From Bacteriovorax stolpii (lineage in GTDB: Bacteria > Bdellovibrionota > Bacteriovoracia > Bacteriovoracales > Bacteriovoracaceae), in NCBI GenBank assembly GCA_945890905.1, contig CAMDDI010000006.1, positions 1-25,562 on the forward strand: a stretch of 25,562 nt of DNA, read 5' to 3'. This document shows, in pieces, positions 7,590 to 15,732 of the stretch; positions within the stretch are counted from its first letter, which is position 1; every line of letters starts with the position of its first letter. The notes beneath the pieces were generated by a model. The model did no database searches and was not told the DNA's origin. It saw nothing but the letters and a program-made list of their open reading frames with translations. The translations under genes and the position numbers were made by a program.

Positions 7590-7602
7590 TATGCGACGCA
7601 TA
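7590..7602. promoter_or_regulatory. Palindrome in divergent promoter region
   Basis: TATGCG-A-CGCATA is a perfect 13-base palindrome located 51 bases upstream of both the glycosyltransferase start (7538, minus) and the radical SAM start (7654, plus). The position suits an operator controlling the two divergent transcripts together. No regulator gene is adjacent, so this is a candidate only. Confidence 0.35.
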
Positions 7603-7653
7603 AATACACATCTTCCCTAGTAATGGAGAGGCAGTTAAACTAAGATTTCACCC

Positions 7654-9348
7654 ATGAGAATAGGCTTTATTGTCTGTGTGGACGATGAGATTGAGAAAGG
7701 ACAAATGTTTGGCATTAAATATATGCCAGTGTGGGCCTTTACCTTGGCGTCCTATCTTAAAGATTTTGAAAATCTTGAAACCTTTCTCTACGACACACGC
7801 ATTGAAAAAAAATCCCAAACTCCTAAAGCTGATTTTTATTTTATCAGCGGAATCAATCAAGATGAAGAGGCTCTTTTAGATTATCAAAAAACACTGAAAG
7901 CAAAATATCCAAAAGCTAAATTGATTCTCGGTGGACCCATTGTCTCTTCTTTTCATCTCGCGGGTAAAATTGAGAGGTTGAATGCTTTTGATCATCTCTT
8001 TATGGGGGATGGAGAAAATGCGATTGGCCCCCTTGTTCAAAGCTTGATGAATAACAAATCACTTCCTCATGTAATAGAGAATAAAGTTAAGTTTGCCATT
8101 AAAAATGCTCGCACCATGGATTTTGAATTAGTTTCAAAATCTATTCATGAATACTACGGTGGGGTGGTTGAAGTTTCCCGTGGATGCCCATTTCTGTGTG
8201 AGTTCTGTGACATCAGGACTAAGCCCGATAACAATGTGGCCAGTAATAAAGATGTTTCACTAATTGTGAGTGAGCTCAACCAGTTCTCAAAACTAGGTGT
8301 TACAAATATTCTTTTTGCTTGTGATAATTTTATTGGAACTCCCACTTGGGCCGAAGCCCTTTGTGACGCCATTATCGAATGGAAAAAGACTTCAGGTTTT
8401 AATCCTCGGCTTTACACTTGGCTTACCATTAATGTTTCGGATCATCCGAGGCTCTTGCAGAAATTAAAACTCGCAGGCTTTGATATGTTTTTTATTGGCA
8501 TCGAGAGCTTTGGTACTGATCAATTACTTGAAACCGCAAAACTGCAAAATATTAAGCACGATATGGTGGATACCATTAAGAGTATCCAATCTTATGGATT
8601 TATCATTGTCGCAGGCCTCATCTTTGGTTTTGATACGGATAAAGATGATGTGGTTGATAGGGCCCTGAGAGGAATCAAAGAATCCGGACTCATCTCTGGC
8701 GATCCTTCACTTTTGACCGCACTCCCAGGAACTCCCCTTTACCGGCGCATGGAGAAAAGTGGACGGCTCAGACGGGGCAAACTTGGGCTGGGTGGAAAAA
8801 AGTATGCCACCAATATTTTGTACTTAAGAAGTCAGAGTCAGATGATTGAAGACTTCATCCGGTTTGTGCATGAATTTAATGCTCCTACTTTTCAATATGA
8901 GCGCTTTGAAAATTTTCTCAAGACTCTAGGTCCTAGTCTTGATCAATCAGAAGGCGATGGATATATAAATGTTCCTAAAATTCTCAAAGATGTGATGAAG
9001 AGTTCAACCAGTTTTTTTTCGGCAACTCGACGTCTGACTGGTGTTCTCAACTCTCCGGAAAAAGTAAAAGTGGTTATTCGAGCCTACAGAAAAACCAAGG
9101 CTACTCCGAATGCTAAAATGACTCATTTTTATTTTTGGTTATTTAACTGGAGTAACTCTATTCTAAAATATGGCAATCTCTCAGCAGAAGATTTTGATAT
9201 TGATTCCGTCTCAAGAGATTTTAATCTTAAGGACATTATCCCCGAAGACTATGAAACTGATTTCTTTGAGCCTATTCCTGTGGGAAAAATACGCTCACAA
9301 AGGCAGGCCACTATCCGAGCATTAAAAAAGATTAGTCATGCTCAATAA
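7654..9348 (+). CDS. B12-binding-type radical SAM protein
   Basis: A 564-residue protein. Residues 1-150 form a Rossmann-like cobalamin-binding-type domain, with the LILGGPIVSS strand-loop and the FDHLFMGDGEN segment typical of this group; the base-off DxHxxG motif is not evident. The radical SAM core follows, with the iron-sulfur motif CPFLCEFC (Cys178, Cys182, Cys185), the CxxxCxxC that binds the 4Fe-4S cluster for S-adenosylmethionine cleavage. The C-terminal about 200 residues fit the extension (DUF4070-type) common in this subgroup. Members carry out methylations, ring contractions and other radical steps on lipids, sugars or peptides. The gene overlaps the next by 11 bases and is presumably co-translated with that GT2, which suggests a lipid or glycan substrate. 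No Shine-Dalgarno is visible before the ATG. Family sure, substrate unknown. Confidence 0.88.
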   Translation: MRIGFIVCVDDEIEKGQMFGIKYMPVWAFTLASYLKDFENLETFLYDTRIEKKSQTPKADFYFISGINQDEEALLDYQKTLKAKYPKAKLILGGPIVSSFHLAGKIERLNAFDHLFMGDGENAIGPLVQSLMNNKSLPHVIENKVKFAIKNARTMDFELVSKSIHEYYGGVVEVSRGCPFLCEFCDIRTKPDNNVASNKDVSLIVSELNQFSKLGVTNILFACDNFIGTPTWAEALCDAIIEWKKTSGFNPRLYTWLTINVSDHPRLLQKLKLAGFDMFFIGIESFGTDQLLETAKLQNIKHDMVDTIKSIQSYGFIIVAGLIFGFDTDKDDVVDRALRGIKESGLISGDPSLLTALPGTPLYRRMEKSGRLRRGKLGLGGKKYATNILYLRSQSQMIEDFIRFVHEFNAPTFQYERFENFLKTLGPSLDQSEGDGYINVPKILKDVMKSSTSFFSATRRLTGVLNSPEKVKVVIRAYRKTKATPNAKMTHFYFWLFNWSNSILKYGNLSAEDFDIDSVSRDFNLKDIIPEDYETDFFEPIPVGKIRSQRQATIRALKKISHAQ

Positions 9349-10024
9349 AGCGCTTATCATTCCTTCATTTCAACCCCCGGTGAGTTTTCCTAAACTAGTT
9401 CAAACGCTAAAAGATCTAGGTTTTTCAACTATTTTGATCATCAATGATGGCTCCCCTGCTGAATTTGATCTTATATTCAACGAAGCCAAAAAATATTCTT
9501 CTCAGTTTCTTATCCTTCCCCAGAATAGAGGTAAGGGGGCAGCCTTAAAGTATGGTTTTGGATATGTGATGAAAAATCTTCCTCAAGTTACCCATGTGTT
9601 AACCTGTGATGATGATGGGCAACACGACCCTCTGGATATTCTGGCCCTAGCAAAAACTCAAAGTCTGGATTCCGATCAGAGTTCTGTATGGTTGGGTGTC
9701 CGGGATTTTAAAGGGGACGTTCCTTTAAAGAGTCTTTGGGGAAATTTCATTATTCGCTATGCCCTTCTGCCGTTCACGAGGCAGTTTATCTATGACACCC
9801 AAACTGGGCTCAGGTGCATTCCCGTAAAACTTCTTCCTCTTTTAATGGAGTTGCCAGACCAGCGCTTTGACTTTGAGACCCACTCTCTACTGACATTGAT
9901 TAAGAATAAAGTCGTCTTAAAGCAGAGACCTATTAAGACCATCTATTTTAAACAGAACAAATATACACGATTTCGCTCCATTAAGGACTCGGCAAGTGTT
10001 TTGAAGTCCATGTTCAAGGTTTAG
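9338..10024 (+). CDS. GT2 glycosyltransferase, polyprenol-phosphate sugar synthase-like
   Basis: A 228-residue GT-A fold glycosyltransferase of family 2. It has the N-terminal IIPSFQPP strand, the IINDGS motif (about 34-39), NRGKGAALKYGF (the nucleotide-sugar region of the DPM1/polyprenol group), and the metal-binding DDDGQHDP at 91-98. The DTQTGLRC segment further on is also typical. There is no C-terminal membrane segment, as in the short soluble DPM1-like enzymes, so it would act at the cytoplasmic membrane surface, moving a sugar from a nucleotide donor onto a polyprenyl phosphate. It starts inside the end of the radical SAM gene (11-base overlap) without its own ribosome binding site, implying translational coupling. 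The divergent GT-C gene could use its product. The donor sugar cannot be read from sequence. Confidence 0.85.
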   Translation: MLNKALIIPSFQPPVSFPKLVQTLKDLGFSTILIINDGSPAEFDLIFNEAKKYSSQFLILPQNRGKGAALKYGFGYVMKNLPQVTHVLTCDDDGQHDPLDILALAKTQSLDSDQSSVWLGVRDFKGDVPLKSLWGNFIIRYALLPFTRQFIYDTQTGLRCIPVKLLPLLMELPDQRFDFETHSLLTLIKNKVVLKQRPIKTIYFKQNKYTRFRSIKDSASVLKSMFKV

Positions 10025-10068
10025 ACGGCGACTATATTTTAGAATCACATTTTTTACATAATTGATTA

Positions 10069-10173
10069 ATGCTTCATATTTATCCGCAGGCACTTTCTAT
10101 ACTTTGGGCGCAATTTGAGGATACAGGTGTTGCAGTCTTCCTCAATGCCTATCTCAAAGAATGCTTTGCTTGA
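10069..10173 (+). CDS. Possible 34-residue small protein
   Basis: An open frame from ATG 10069 to TGA 10173, in the gap after the GT2 gene and overlapping the end of cbpM on the other strand by 20 bases. It would encode a short amphipathic peptide beginning MLHIYPQALSILW and ending LNAYLKECFA. There is no ribosome binding site and no family match that I recognise. It may be a chance frame or the relic of a longer gene. Confidence 0.2.
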   Translation: MLHIYPQALSILWAQFEDTGVAVFLNAYLKECFA

Positions 10174-10423
10174 TCTTCCAATGGAAAAAGTTAAGCTGAT
10201 CTAAGAGATGCAAAATGATTGGCATGGCCTCATCATTGACTCCAAAATCTTCTCTAAGCTCCCAAATAAGTTTCACCCGGGCTTCATCTTCGTCATCAAG
10301 CATGCGATGCTCGCGGTCTATGGGACTAATCCACTCTGCTTCAATAAAATGAATAATCATCTCGCAGGGGACTCCACAGCTTTCACTACTCTCTTCTAAC
10401 TTTTTTCTCAGTGGTATGTTCAT
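10154..10423 (-). CDS. cbpM: Chaperone modulatory protein CbpM
   Basis: An 89-residue protein of the CbpM family, MerR-like helical proteins that bind the J domain of CbpA and inhibit its co-chaperone activity. The match to E. coli CbpM (101 residues, from memory) is clearest in the central part: RMLDDEDEARVKLIWELRED, then a short linker and IILHLLDQL, corresponding to the FDDHAAIVVQRAVRLRHEL and LTLMDDI segments. The N-terminus is short. The start codon overlaps the cbpA stop as ATGA, so the two are translationally coupled in one operon, the usual cbpA-cbpM order. That context makes the assignment firm despite modest sequence identity. Confidence 0.85.
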   Translation of the reverse strand: MNIPLRKKLEESSESCGVPCEMIIHFIEAEWISPIDREHRMLDDEDEARVKLIWELREDFGVNDEAMPIILHLLDQLNFFHWKIKQSIL

Positions 10424-11331
10424 ACGTTCCTCGGATTATAATCAAACTTGTGCTGAAGATTTTTTATCGACTCTGCTAAATCAGGATCGATATTCTTGGG
10501 CAGCACAATTTTAAGTTTCACAATTTGATTCCCTCTTGAATCTCCTTGTCCCATCCCTTTGCCTTTAATGCGCAATTTAGTTCCGGTACAAACCCCCGAA
10601 GGAATCTTCATCATCACAACACCATCAATAGTGGGTACTTCAATTTCCCCGCCGGTGATGGCCTCAAAGATACTCACGGCTACTTCTGTTTCAATATCGA
10701 CCCCTTTTCTTGTAAAGCCTTCTAATCTTTTGATATGAATTTGCACATAGGCATCCCCGGCTGGACCATTTCCGTGACCCGAGCCGCCTAGGCCTTTGAA
10801 TCGAAGTTTTTTACCATCTTCTACCCCAGCAGGAATTTTTACTTGAAGTTTTTTCCCATTAGGTAAAGTGATGATTTTCTCTGCTCCGAGAGCGGCTTCT
10901 CTAAATTCAACTTCAAGTTGATAAAGCTCATCAGCTCCAGCTGTTTTCATTTGAGAAGATCCGCGACGGCGTCCGCCGCCAAAGATACTTGAAAATAATT
11001 CTTCGCCGTCAAAGCCTTCTCCAAAAGAGGAGGAGTACCTTCCATAGCTTTGTTGAGAGTCATAAAAACTGTTTTGCTTTTGTCTTTGAGAATGCTCTTC
11101 GTATTTTTGTCTCTGTTGATCGTCAGTTTCTCCTCGGTCAAACTTTGCTCTGGCTTCAGCTGTCCCGATGAGGTCAAAAGCATGTGAGACTTCTTTGAAT
11201 TTTTTTTCAGATTCTTTATTTCCTGGATTTAAATCCGGATGAAGTGACTTGGCCAACTTACGGTAAGCCTTTTTAATTTCATCTAGAGTAGCTGAACTAC
11301 TGACACCTAACATTTTATACGGGTCGTTCAT
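10420..11331 (-). CDS. cbpA: DnaJ-class co-chaperone CbpA
   Basis: A 303-residue J-domain protein lacking the zinc-finger domain of DnaJ, as in CbpA. The J domain covers about residues 4-66, with the HPD tripeptide at 31-33 that triggers DnaK ATP hydrolysis. A Gly/Ser/Phe-rich linker containing SIFGGGRRRG follows. The two beta-rich substrate-binding domains begin at about residue 130 (LEVEFREAALGAEKIITLPNG) and end with LKIVLPKNIDP. It would deliver misfolded proteins to DnaK in the cytoplasm. A good GGGGAGG ribosome binding site precedes the ATG. It is followed by cbpM with a 4-base overlap. Length and domain order are standard. Confidence 0.93.
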   Translation of the reverse strand: MNDPYKMLGVSSSATLDEIKKAYRKLAKSLHPDLNPGNKESEKKFKEVSHAFDLIGTAEARAKFDRGETDDQQRQKYEEHSQRQKQNSFYDSQQSYGRYSSSFGEGFDGEELFSSIFGGGRRRGSSQMKTAGADELYQLEVEFREAALGAEKIITLPNGKKLQVKIPAGVEDGKKLRFKGLGGSGHGNGPAGDAYVQIHIKRLEGFTRKGVDIETEVAVSIFEAITGGEIEVPTIDGVVMMKIPSGVCTGTKLRIKGKGMGQGDSRGNQIVKLKIVLPKNIDPDLAESIKNLQHKFDYNPRNV

Positions 11332-11476
11332 AATGCCTCCCCAATACCTGACTTAACGAGGATGCGTAATTCAACCTCACTTTTAGTATCCTGCAAAACT
11401 GAGGCCCCGGATAAGCTCTAGATTTCGGGTCAAAAGGGGCATTAAGCATCAGTGATATTGTGGCGATACGAATCCT

Positions 11477-12355
11477 ATGATGCGTCTGTTCATCACTGCA
11501 CTTTTATTAGGTCTATACTCCTGTTCAAACTCAAAAATTGTGAGAGCTCCTTCTTCAATAGTATTGCTAGAAGAAGATGGAAAAGTTTTATCTGCCTTAG
11601 TGAATCAAGAGGTTCCCTATTGGATAGTTAAACCTAGCGGAAATTATCCTAATCTTCCGGTGGTTTTCTTTCTCCATGGACGTGGAGGCTCGGCCCGAAT
11701 GTTTAAGGATATCGGTGGGGTCGAAGCACTCAAATCTCACATTGAGTATGGTCGACAGCCGTTTGCGGTGATTGGACTAACTGGCACTTTCCAAGGCAAA
11801 GATACCTATTGGGTCAATGATGCCAATCCCCATGGCATGCCTTGGGCAGATGCCATTCTAAAAGAAATTATTCCTAAACTAGAAAAGCAGCATCAACTGG
11901 GTGGACTAGCGAAAAGAATGATTGCTGGAATTTCCATGGGATCCCATGGAGCATTTCAGCTGGCATTAAATTCTGAGGGAATGTTCAAGTGTGTAGCTGG
12001 TCACAGTATCGTCATGCGCGACTATCAATCCTTGTCCACGCTCTTTCCTGGTGTCTTTGGAACCCGAGAAGAATTCCGCGCACGCAATCCAATGTCACTG
12101 CTTAAAAAATATAACCTTTTTTATAGGCCCCAAATTCAAAAAGTCTGGATTGATATCGGAGGCAGAGACAGTGCTGAATTTATCCGTTGGGCCAAACCAT
12201 TTAAACGTGAATTGATCCGAGTAGGATTTAGTGAAAGACGCCAAAGCTATTTGGATGTAGCACGGGACAATCCATTAGGTGACCACACCTATTCATACTG
12301 GCATCAGCGCCTTCCTGAGTACCTGGAATGGTACGGCCAATGTTTCAATAACTGA
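11477..12355 (+). CDS. Exported esterase, alpha/beta hydrolase fold
   Basis: A 292-residue protein with an N-terminal hydrophobic signal ending LGLYSC (Cys16). This may be a degenerate lipobox (Tyr at -2 is unusual), making it a putative lipoprotein. The catalytic part is an alpha/beta hydrolase of the esterase D/PHB depolymerase-like type: FFLHGRGG (oxyanion loop), the nucleophile elbow GISMGSHG with Ser153, an acid candidate in WIDIGGRDS, and a late histidine in GDHTYSYW. All three triad members are present in the expected order. It likely hydrolyses ester bonds of small or polymeric substrates in the periplasm or at the surface. There is no good ribosome binding site. A second ATG follows directly, so the start may be 11477 or 11480. 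Substrate unknown. Confidence 0.82.
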   Translation: MMRLFITALLLGLYSCSNSKIVRAPSSIVLLEEDGKVLSALVNQEVPYWIVKPSGNYPNLPVVFFLHGRGGSARMFKDIGGVEALKSHIEYGRQPFAVIGLTGTFQGKDTYWVNDANPHGMPWADAILKEIIPKLEKQHQLGGLAKRMIAGISMGSHGAFQLALNSEGMFKCVAGHSIVMRDYQSLSTLFPGVFGTREEFRARNPMSLLKKYNLFYRPQIQKVWIDIGGRDSAEFIRWAKPFKRELIRVGFSERRQSYLDVARDNPLGDHTYSYWHQRLPEYLEWYGQCFNN

Positions 12356-12429
12356 CAAGAACACTTCTGCTTTCAAGTTCATTTCCAAGCTTCCGATAGA
12401 ACATTATCAACTCGTAACAGGTGAATCCT

Positions 12430-14019
12430 ATGGCCGTTGCTTTGAAAAAACATGGACTCTCTAATGAAGATAAAACTGATGAGTTTCAGATCCCAGATCT
12501 AAAACTTAAATCAGTTGGGGTTCCTGTTCAGAAAGTTCAGGCCTTAAAAACAGAACACAAGAATATCGCCCAAGAAATCATCAAGGCCAAGGAAGAGTCA
12601 GCACGCAAAGAAGATGAGAGTACGAGGGTTTTCGATTTACGCCAACACGACCTGACACAAAAAGTAAAAGATCTTGAAACCAAAAAGCATCAGGTACAAA
12701 AAGAGATTCAAGCTCTCCTCCAACAGAAAAACTCAAAGCTCCACGAAGATATCTCTCAGGCCACTCAAACTCTCGTGAAAGAGACTCAAGATGGAATGGG
12801 AAAAATTTCCAACTTACGCAATGAGCTTCAGCACTTATTTGAACAGAGTTCCGTCGACCGGAAGAAAAATCTCACGATTCTTGAATCTCAGGCAACAGAC
12901 ATTCAAGCAGTCAGTGCTCTAGTTAAAGAATGCCACACACTTATGGCGCGGGATTACGTTGAAGCCAGCCAAATGCTCAAGCCACTTCTAGAAGAAAAGA
13001 TTGGTCTTGAGAAAGCTGTAGTTACAGCTGGATTGGAATTGGCAAGAGTTGAAGCCCTGTCTCGAGAATTTGAAATTAAAAAAGTAAAATGTGAAATGGC
13101 CCTGCAAGAGCTCAATAAGTCTATAGACGAAAAAGTTGTTCTGAGTATCGAAGCTAATCTCACTTATGAAAAACATCATGCCTCAGAAAAGGCTATTAAT
13201 AAGTCATTAGGACAGGCCCATTCTGAATTACAAGATTACAAGCTTCAAAATGAAAAGCTTCAAATTGAAATCGAACTTTGCCAAGAAAATCTGGAAACGC
13301 TTCAGAAGAGTAGTCAGCATCTTCAATTAAGTTTTGAAGCCCTTAACGAGCAGTATGATCATAAAAAGAAAACACTTCATCAAACAGAGAGAAATGTTGA
13401 TGAAACTAAACATCGTCTTGAAGCCTTAAGAAGCCAAGAGATTGAGCTTATGCGCTCATGTGCTAATTATACCTCTACACTTTCGCAAATTCAGACTGAA
13501 ATTTCTGTACATGAATCGACCCGAAGTGCTGCTCAAAAATTGCAAGATGATGCTATAGCCTTCTTTTATGAGCGCAGAGAATATTACGCTCAGGAAGTAA
13601 AAACCCTGGAGTTATTCCATGAAGATCAAATTGAAGTTTTAAAAACTGGGCTTGATCAGCAAAAAGCAAGTTGGAATAATGAATTCCAAGAATTTGTTGA
13701 AACTAAAAAGATGGAATTAGAAGCACAATTAGAGGCTAAAACCGTTGCACACAATCGCGTTTTACAAGAAAATCAAAATATCCTGATGGATGATGTCCTC
13801 AGTTTAGTGAAGCGCCATTTAACCCGTACAGTGTTTGAAAGCGGACAAGTTAAATCAGAAATGGCCAGGGATGAGCTTGAACCAGTCTTGGCCAATTATT
13901 TTAATAACACCCTTAAGCGTGAATTAAAACCTTGGCAGAAGTGGAAAAACTGGATGGCCGCCACAGCAGTTTGTTCGACCATCATTTTCGGACTTTGCTT
14001 AAAAATCTATCTCGCTTAA
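12430..14019 (+). CDS. Tail-anchored long coiled-coil protein of unknown function
   Basis: A 529-residue protein with no signal peptide. Residues about 35-460 are almost wholly charged, Glu/Lys/Gln/Leu-rich heptad-like helix, a long coiled coil. A short more globular part follows (LSLVKRHLTRTVFESGQ and on to about 500). The last 22 residues are one hydrophobic segment (WMAATAVCSTIIFGLCLKIY) ending close to the C-terminus: a tail anchor, with the coil in the cytoplasm. The ATG at 12430 is preferred over an in-frame GTG at 12421, since AGGTG six bases upstream is a ribosome binding site for the ATG. It lies 8 bases before the LD-carboxypeptidase gene, so the two form an operon. It may act as a cytoskeletal or membrane-tether element. 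No family recognised; coiled-coil hits elsewhere would be unspecific. Confidence 0.85.
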   Translation: MAVALKKHGLSNEDKTDEFQIPDLKLKSVGVPVQKVQALKTEHKNIAQEIIKAKEESARKEDESTRVFDLRQHDLTQKVKDLETKKHQVQKEIQALLQQKNSKLHEDISQATQTLVKETQDGMGKISNLRNELQHLFEQSSVDRKKNLTILESQATDIQAVSALVKECHTLMARDYVEASQMLKPLLEEKIGLEKAVVTAGLELARVEALSREFEIKKVKCEMALQELNKSIDEKVVLSIEANLTYEKHHASEKAINKSLGQAHSELQDYKLQNEKLQIEIELCQENLETLQKSSQHLQLSFEALNEQYDHKKKTLHQTERNVDETKHRLEALRSQEIELMRSCANYTSTLSQIQTEISVHESTRSAAQKLQDDAIAFFYERREYYAQEVKTLELFHEDQIEVLKTGLDQQKASWNNEFQEFVETKKMELEAQLEAKTVAHNRVLQENQNILMDDVLSLVKRHLTRTVFESGQVKSEMARDELEPVLANYFNNTLKRELKPWQKWKNWMAATAVCSTIIFGLCLKIYLA

Positions 14020-14027
14020 CATAAATC

Positions 14028-14954
14028 ATGACTTCAAAAGCATGGAAAACTTTATGTCCCGGCGACGTGGTCGATATTATCGCACCTGCCTCTCACAGTC
14101 CTCCTCCAAAATTACAAGCGGGTGTAGAATGGCTCGAGAGCATAGGTCTTAAAGCAAGAGTCCCAGTAGATTTGATTTCCCCAGAAGTTTTTTTTGCTGC
14201 TCCCTTAGAAACTCAACTCAAGCATTTAACTTCAGCACTTCATTCAGACTCAAAGGCCATATGGTGTTTGCGTGGAGGTTATGGAAGCATGCGCCTCATT
14301 CCTTATCTCATGAAAATGAAGCCCACTCGTCCAAAAGCCTTCTTGGGTTTTAGTGATATCACTTCCCTTCATTTGTTTTTAAATCAAAATTGGAAGTGGC
14401 CCACTCTTCATTCTCGAGTTTTGGGCCAAATGTCTGTGGAGCTCTCTCACACTCCTGATAGAGTAGAACTAGAAAATATTCTTATGGGTAGGCAGCATTC
14501 AGTAACAATAAATAATTTGATTCCTATGAATGAAGCAGCACTTAAAACTAAAACTATTCAGGGGAAACTCACCGGTGGAAACATGCGTATGATACAAACT
14601 TCTCTAGGATCTGCGTGGGAGATGAACTCTCGGGGAAAAATTGTTTTTATGGAGGATATCGATGAGCGGGGTTACAGCATTCACCGGATGCTCGAGCAAC
14701 TTCATCAGGCCAAGCTTCTCACTGGTCTTAAGGCGCTGCTCTTTGGCGACTTTACACGGGCCTCTGAAAAAGACGGGAAAGATCACTCGCTCCACGCCTT
14801 AGAAACGATGGCGGCCAGAGTGAGTTATCCAGTTTTTCGCGGAATTCCTTCCGGACATGGAACTGAACTTAATCACACTCTCCCGTTTAATACAGATTGT
14901 GTTCTCGAAACTGGTTTGAAAGGTAAATTGATCTTAAGTTCCGGTGGTCTCTAG
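14028..14954 (+). CDS. ldcA: LD-carboxypeptidase, peptidase family S66
   Basis: A 308-residue serine peptidase of the S66 family (LdcA/MccF). LdcA removes the terminal D-Ala from L,D-linked tetrapeptides during peptidoglycan recycling in the cytoplasm; no signal peptide is present here. The catalytic residues fit the known Ser-Glu-His triad: the nucleophile in GFSDIT (Ser109), the acid in FMEDID (Glu209), and the histidine in SGHGTE (His277). The CLRGGYGSMRL loop before the nucleophile is also characteristic. The length is normal. It follows the coiled-coil gene by 8 bases and its 3' end overlaps the convergent dioxygenase by 21 bases. MccF-type immunity proteins share the fold, so the physiological substrate is likely but not certain to be murein peptides. 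Confidence 0.9.
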   Translation: MTSKAWKTLCPGDVVDIIAPASHSPPPKLQAGVEWLESIGLKARVPVDLISPEVFFAAPLETQLKHLTSALHSDSKAIWCLRGGYGSMRLIPYLMKMKPTRPKAFLGFSDITSLHLFLNQNWKWPTLHSRVLGQMSVELSHTPDRVELENILMGRQHSVTINNLIPMNEAALKTKTIQGKLTGGNMRMIQTSLGSAWEMNSRGKIVFMEDIDERGYSIHRMLEQLHQAKLLTGLKALLFGDFTRASEKDGKDHSLHALETMAARVSYPVFRGIPSGHGTELNHTLPFNTDCVLETGLKGKLILSSGGL

Positions 14955-15518
14955 ATTGGGACCAAAGAAAAAACCTGCATACGCATATTTCGGACGAGGA
15001 CCAGTAACTGGTAAGACCATGTGGCTATATTTAGGATCCAATTTAAAAAATACGGCATCACCTTGTCCAAAATTATGAATTTTGGCCACAATACCAACTC
15101 CTGCCTCTCGAATACATAATTCTCCCCCATCAAAATTTTCCGGACTAAGATTAATGGTCACGGCCAATCTCTTATCCTGATCTAAATCAGCGTGCCAGGG
15201 AAGAAATTGTTTATCATCAGCATCGAGCCGATAAACTCTTCCGCCAAATGTAACTAGATCTTTTGTTGAGTTGAGATTTTCAAGAAATTGAAAAAGAGGT
15301 CGGTCATTCATTAAAGTGCTAATGTGCTTCACAAAAGGATCATGGGTAACCCAATGAGTACCATTGCCATTTGGAGTGATGTAAGTCCGTTCTGAATATT
15401 CAGCGTTGAGAATTTTCTTTTGAACCGTCTTCAATAAATCTGGAGAAAAAAAACCTTTTACTATCGTGTAGATTTCAAAATCAAATGAGTTATCTTCATT
15501 GAAATTAAATGGGCCCAT
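14934..15518 (-). CDS. 2-oxoglutarate-Fe(II) dioxygenase-like protein
   Basis: A 194-residue protein with the double-stranded beta-helix pattern of 2OG-Fe(II) oxygenases. The iron ligands are visible: His109 and Asp111 in PWHADLD, and His166 in YSHMV. A basic residue for 2-oxoglutarate (Arg175 or Lys177, in GPRPKYAYAGFF) follows at the expected distance. The strand motif NLSPENFDGGEL between them is typical of prolyl-hydroxylase-like members. Such enzymes hydroxylate amino acid side chains or small molecules in the cytoplasm. No signal peptide is present. The 3' end overlaps that of the LD-carboxypeptidase gene by 21 bases in convergent orientation. The ribosome binding site is weak (AGGT). 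Substrate unknown. Confidence 0.85.
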   Translation of the reverse strand: MGPFNFNEDNSFDFEIYTIVKGFFSPDLLKTVQKKILNAEYSERTYITPNGNGTHWVTHDPFVKHISTLMNDRPLFQFLENLNSTKDLVTFGGRVYRLDADDKQFLPWHADLDQDKRLAVTINLSPENFDGGELCIREAGVGIVAKIHNFGQGDAVFFKLDPKYSHMVLPVTGPRPKYAYAGFFFGPNLETTGT

Positions 15519-15656
15519 AAAATACCTGTTAGCAGTAATGAGATCTACTTATCCTATCTTTCGTACCTGAAGTCCACGAACCAGGCCTGAGACCCGCAAT
15601 CACGCACTGCTCCATCACTACTTTTTCTTTCAACTTCTTACAAAGACAATTTTCAA

Positions 15657-15685
15657 TTGAGAAATATTGGACGGACCAATTTACT
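15657..15685 (+). promoter_or_regulatory. Possible promoter with inverted repeat in the spacer
   Basis: TTGAGA (15657-15662, 5 of 6 to -35) and TTTACT (15680-15685, 4 of 6 to -10) are separated by 17 bases. The spacer holds ATTGG-ACGGA-CCAAT (15666-15680), a 5-bp inverted repeat that could bind a regulator. It lies about 50 bases upstream of the metalloprotease gene. The rest of the 215-base gap (15519-15732) shows no other feature that I can support. Confidence 0.3.
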
Positions 15686-15732
15686 CAACATAGATTCCTC
15701 CTCAACTTTTTGTCTTTTCAAGGAATACCTAG

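Noticed and set aside
10947..11183. 78-codon frame on the minus strand inside cbpA
   Set aside because: It is a shifted frame within the well-conserved J-domain protein and has no family match or ribosome binding site.
12954..13179. Two minus-strand frames of 63-69 codons
   Set aside because: Both are antisense to the coiled-coil gene, where low stop frequency on the other strand follows from codon composition.
15519..15732. Longest intergenic gap, searched for an RNA gene or small protein
   Set aside because: No tRNA cloverleaf, terminator or credible open frame was found apart from the weak promoter noted at 15657-15685.
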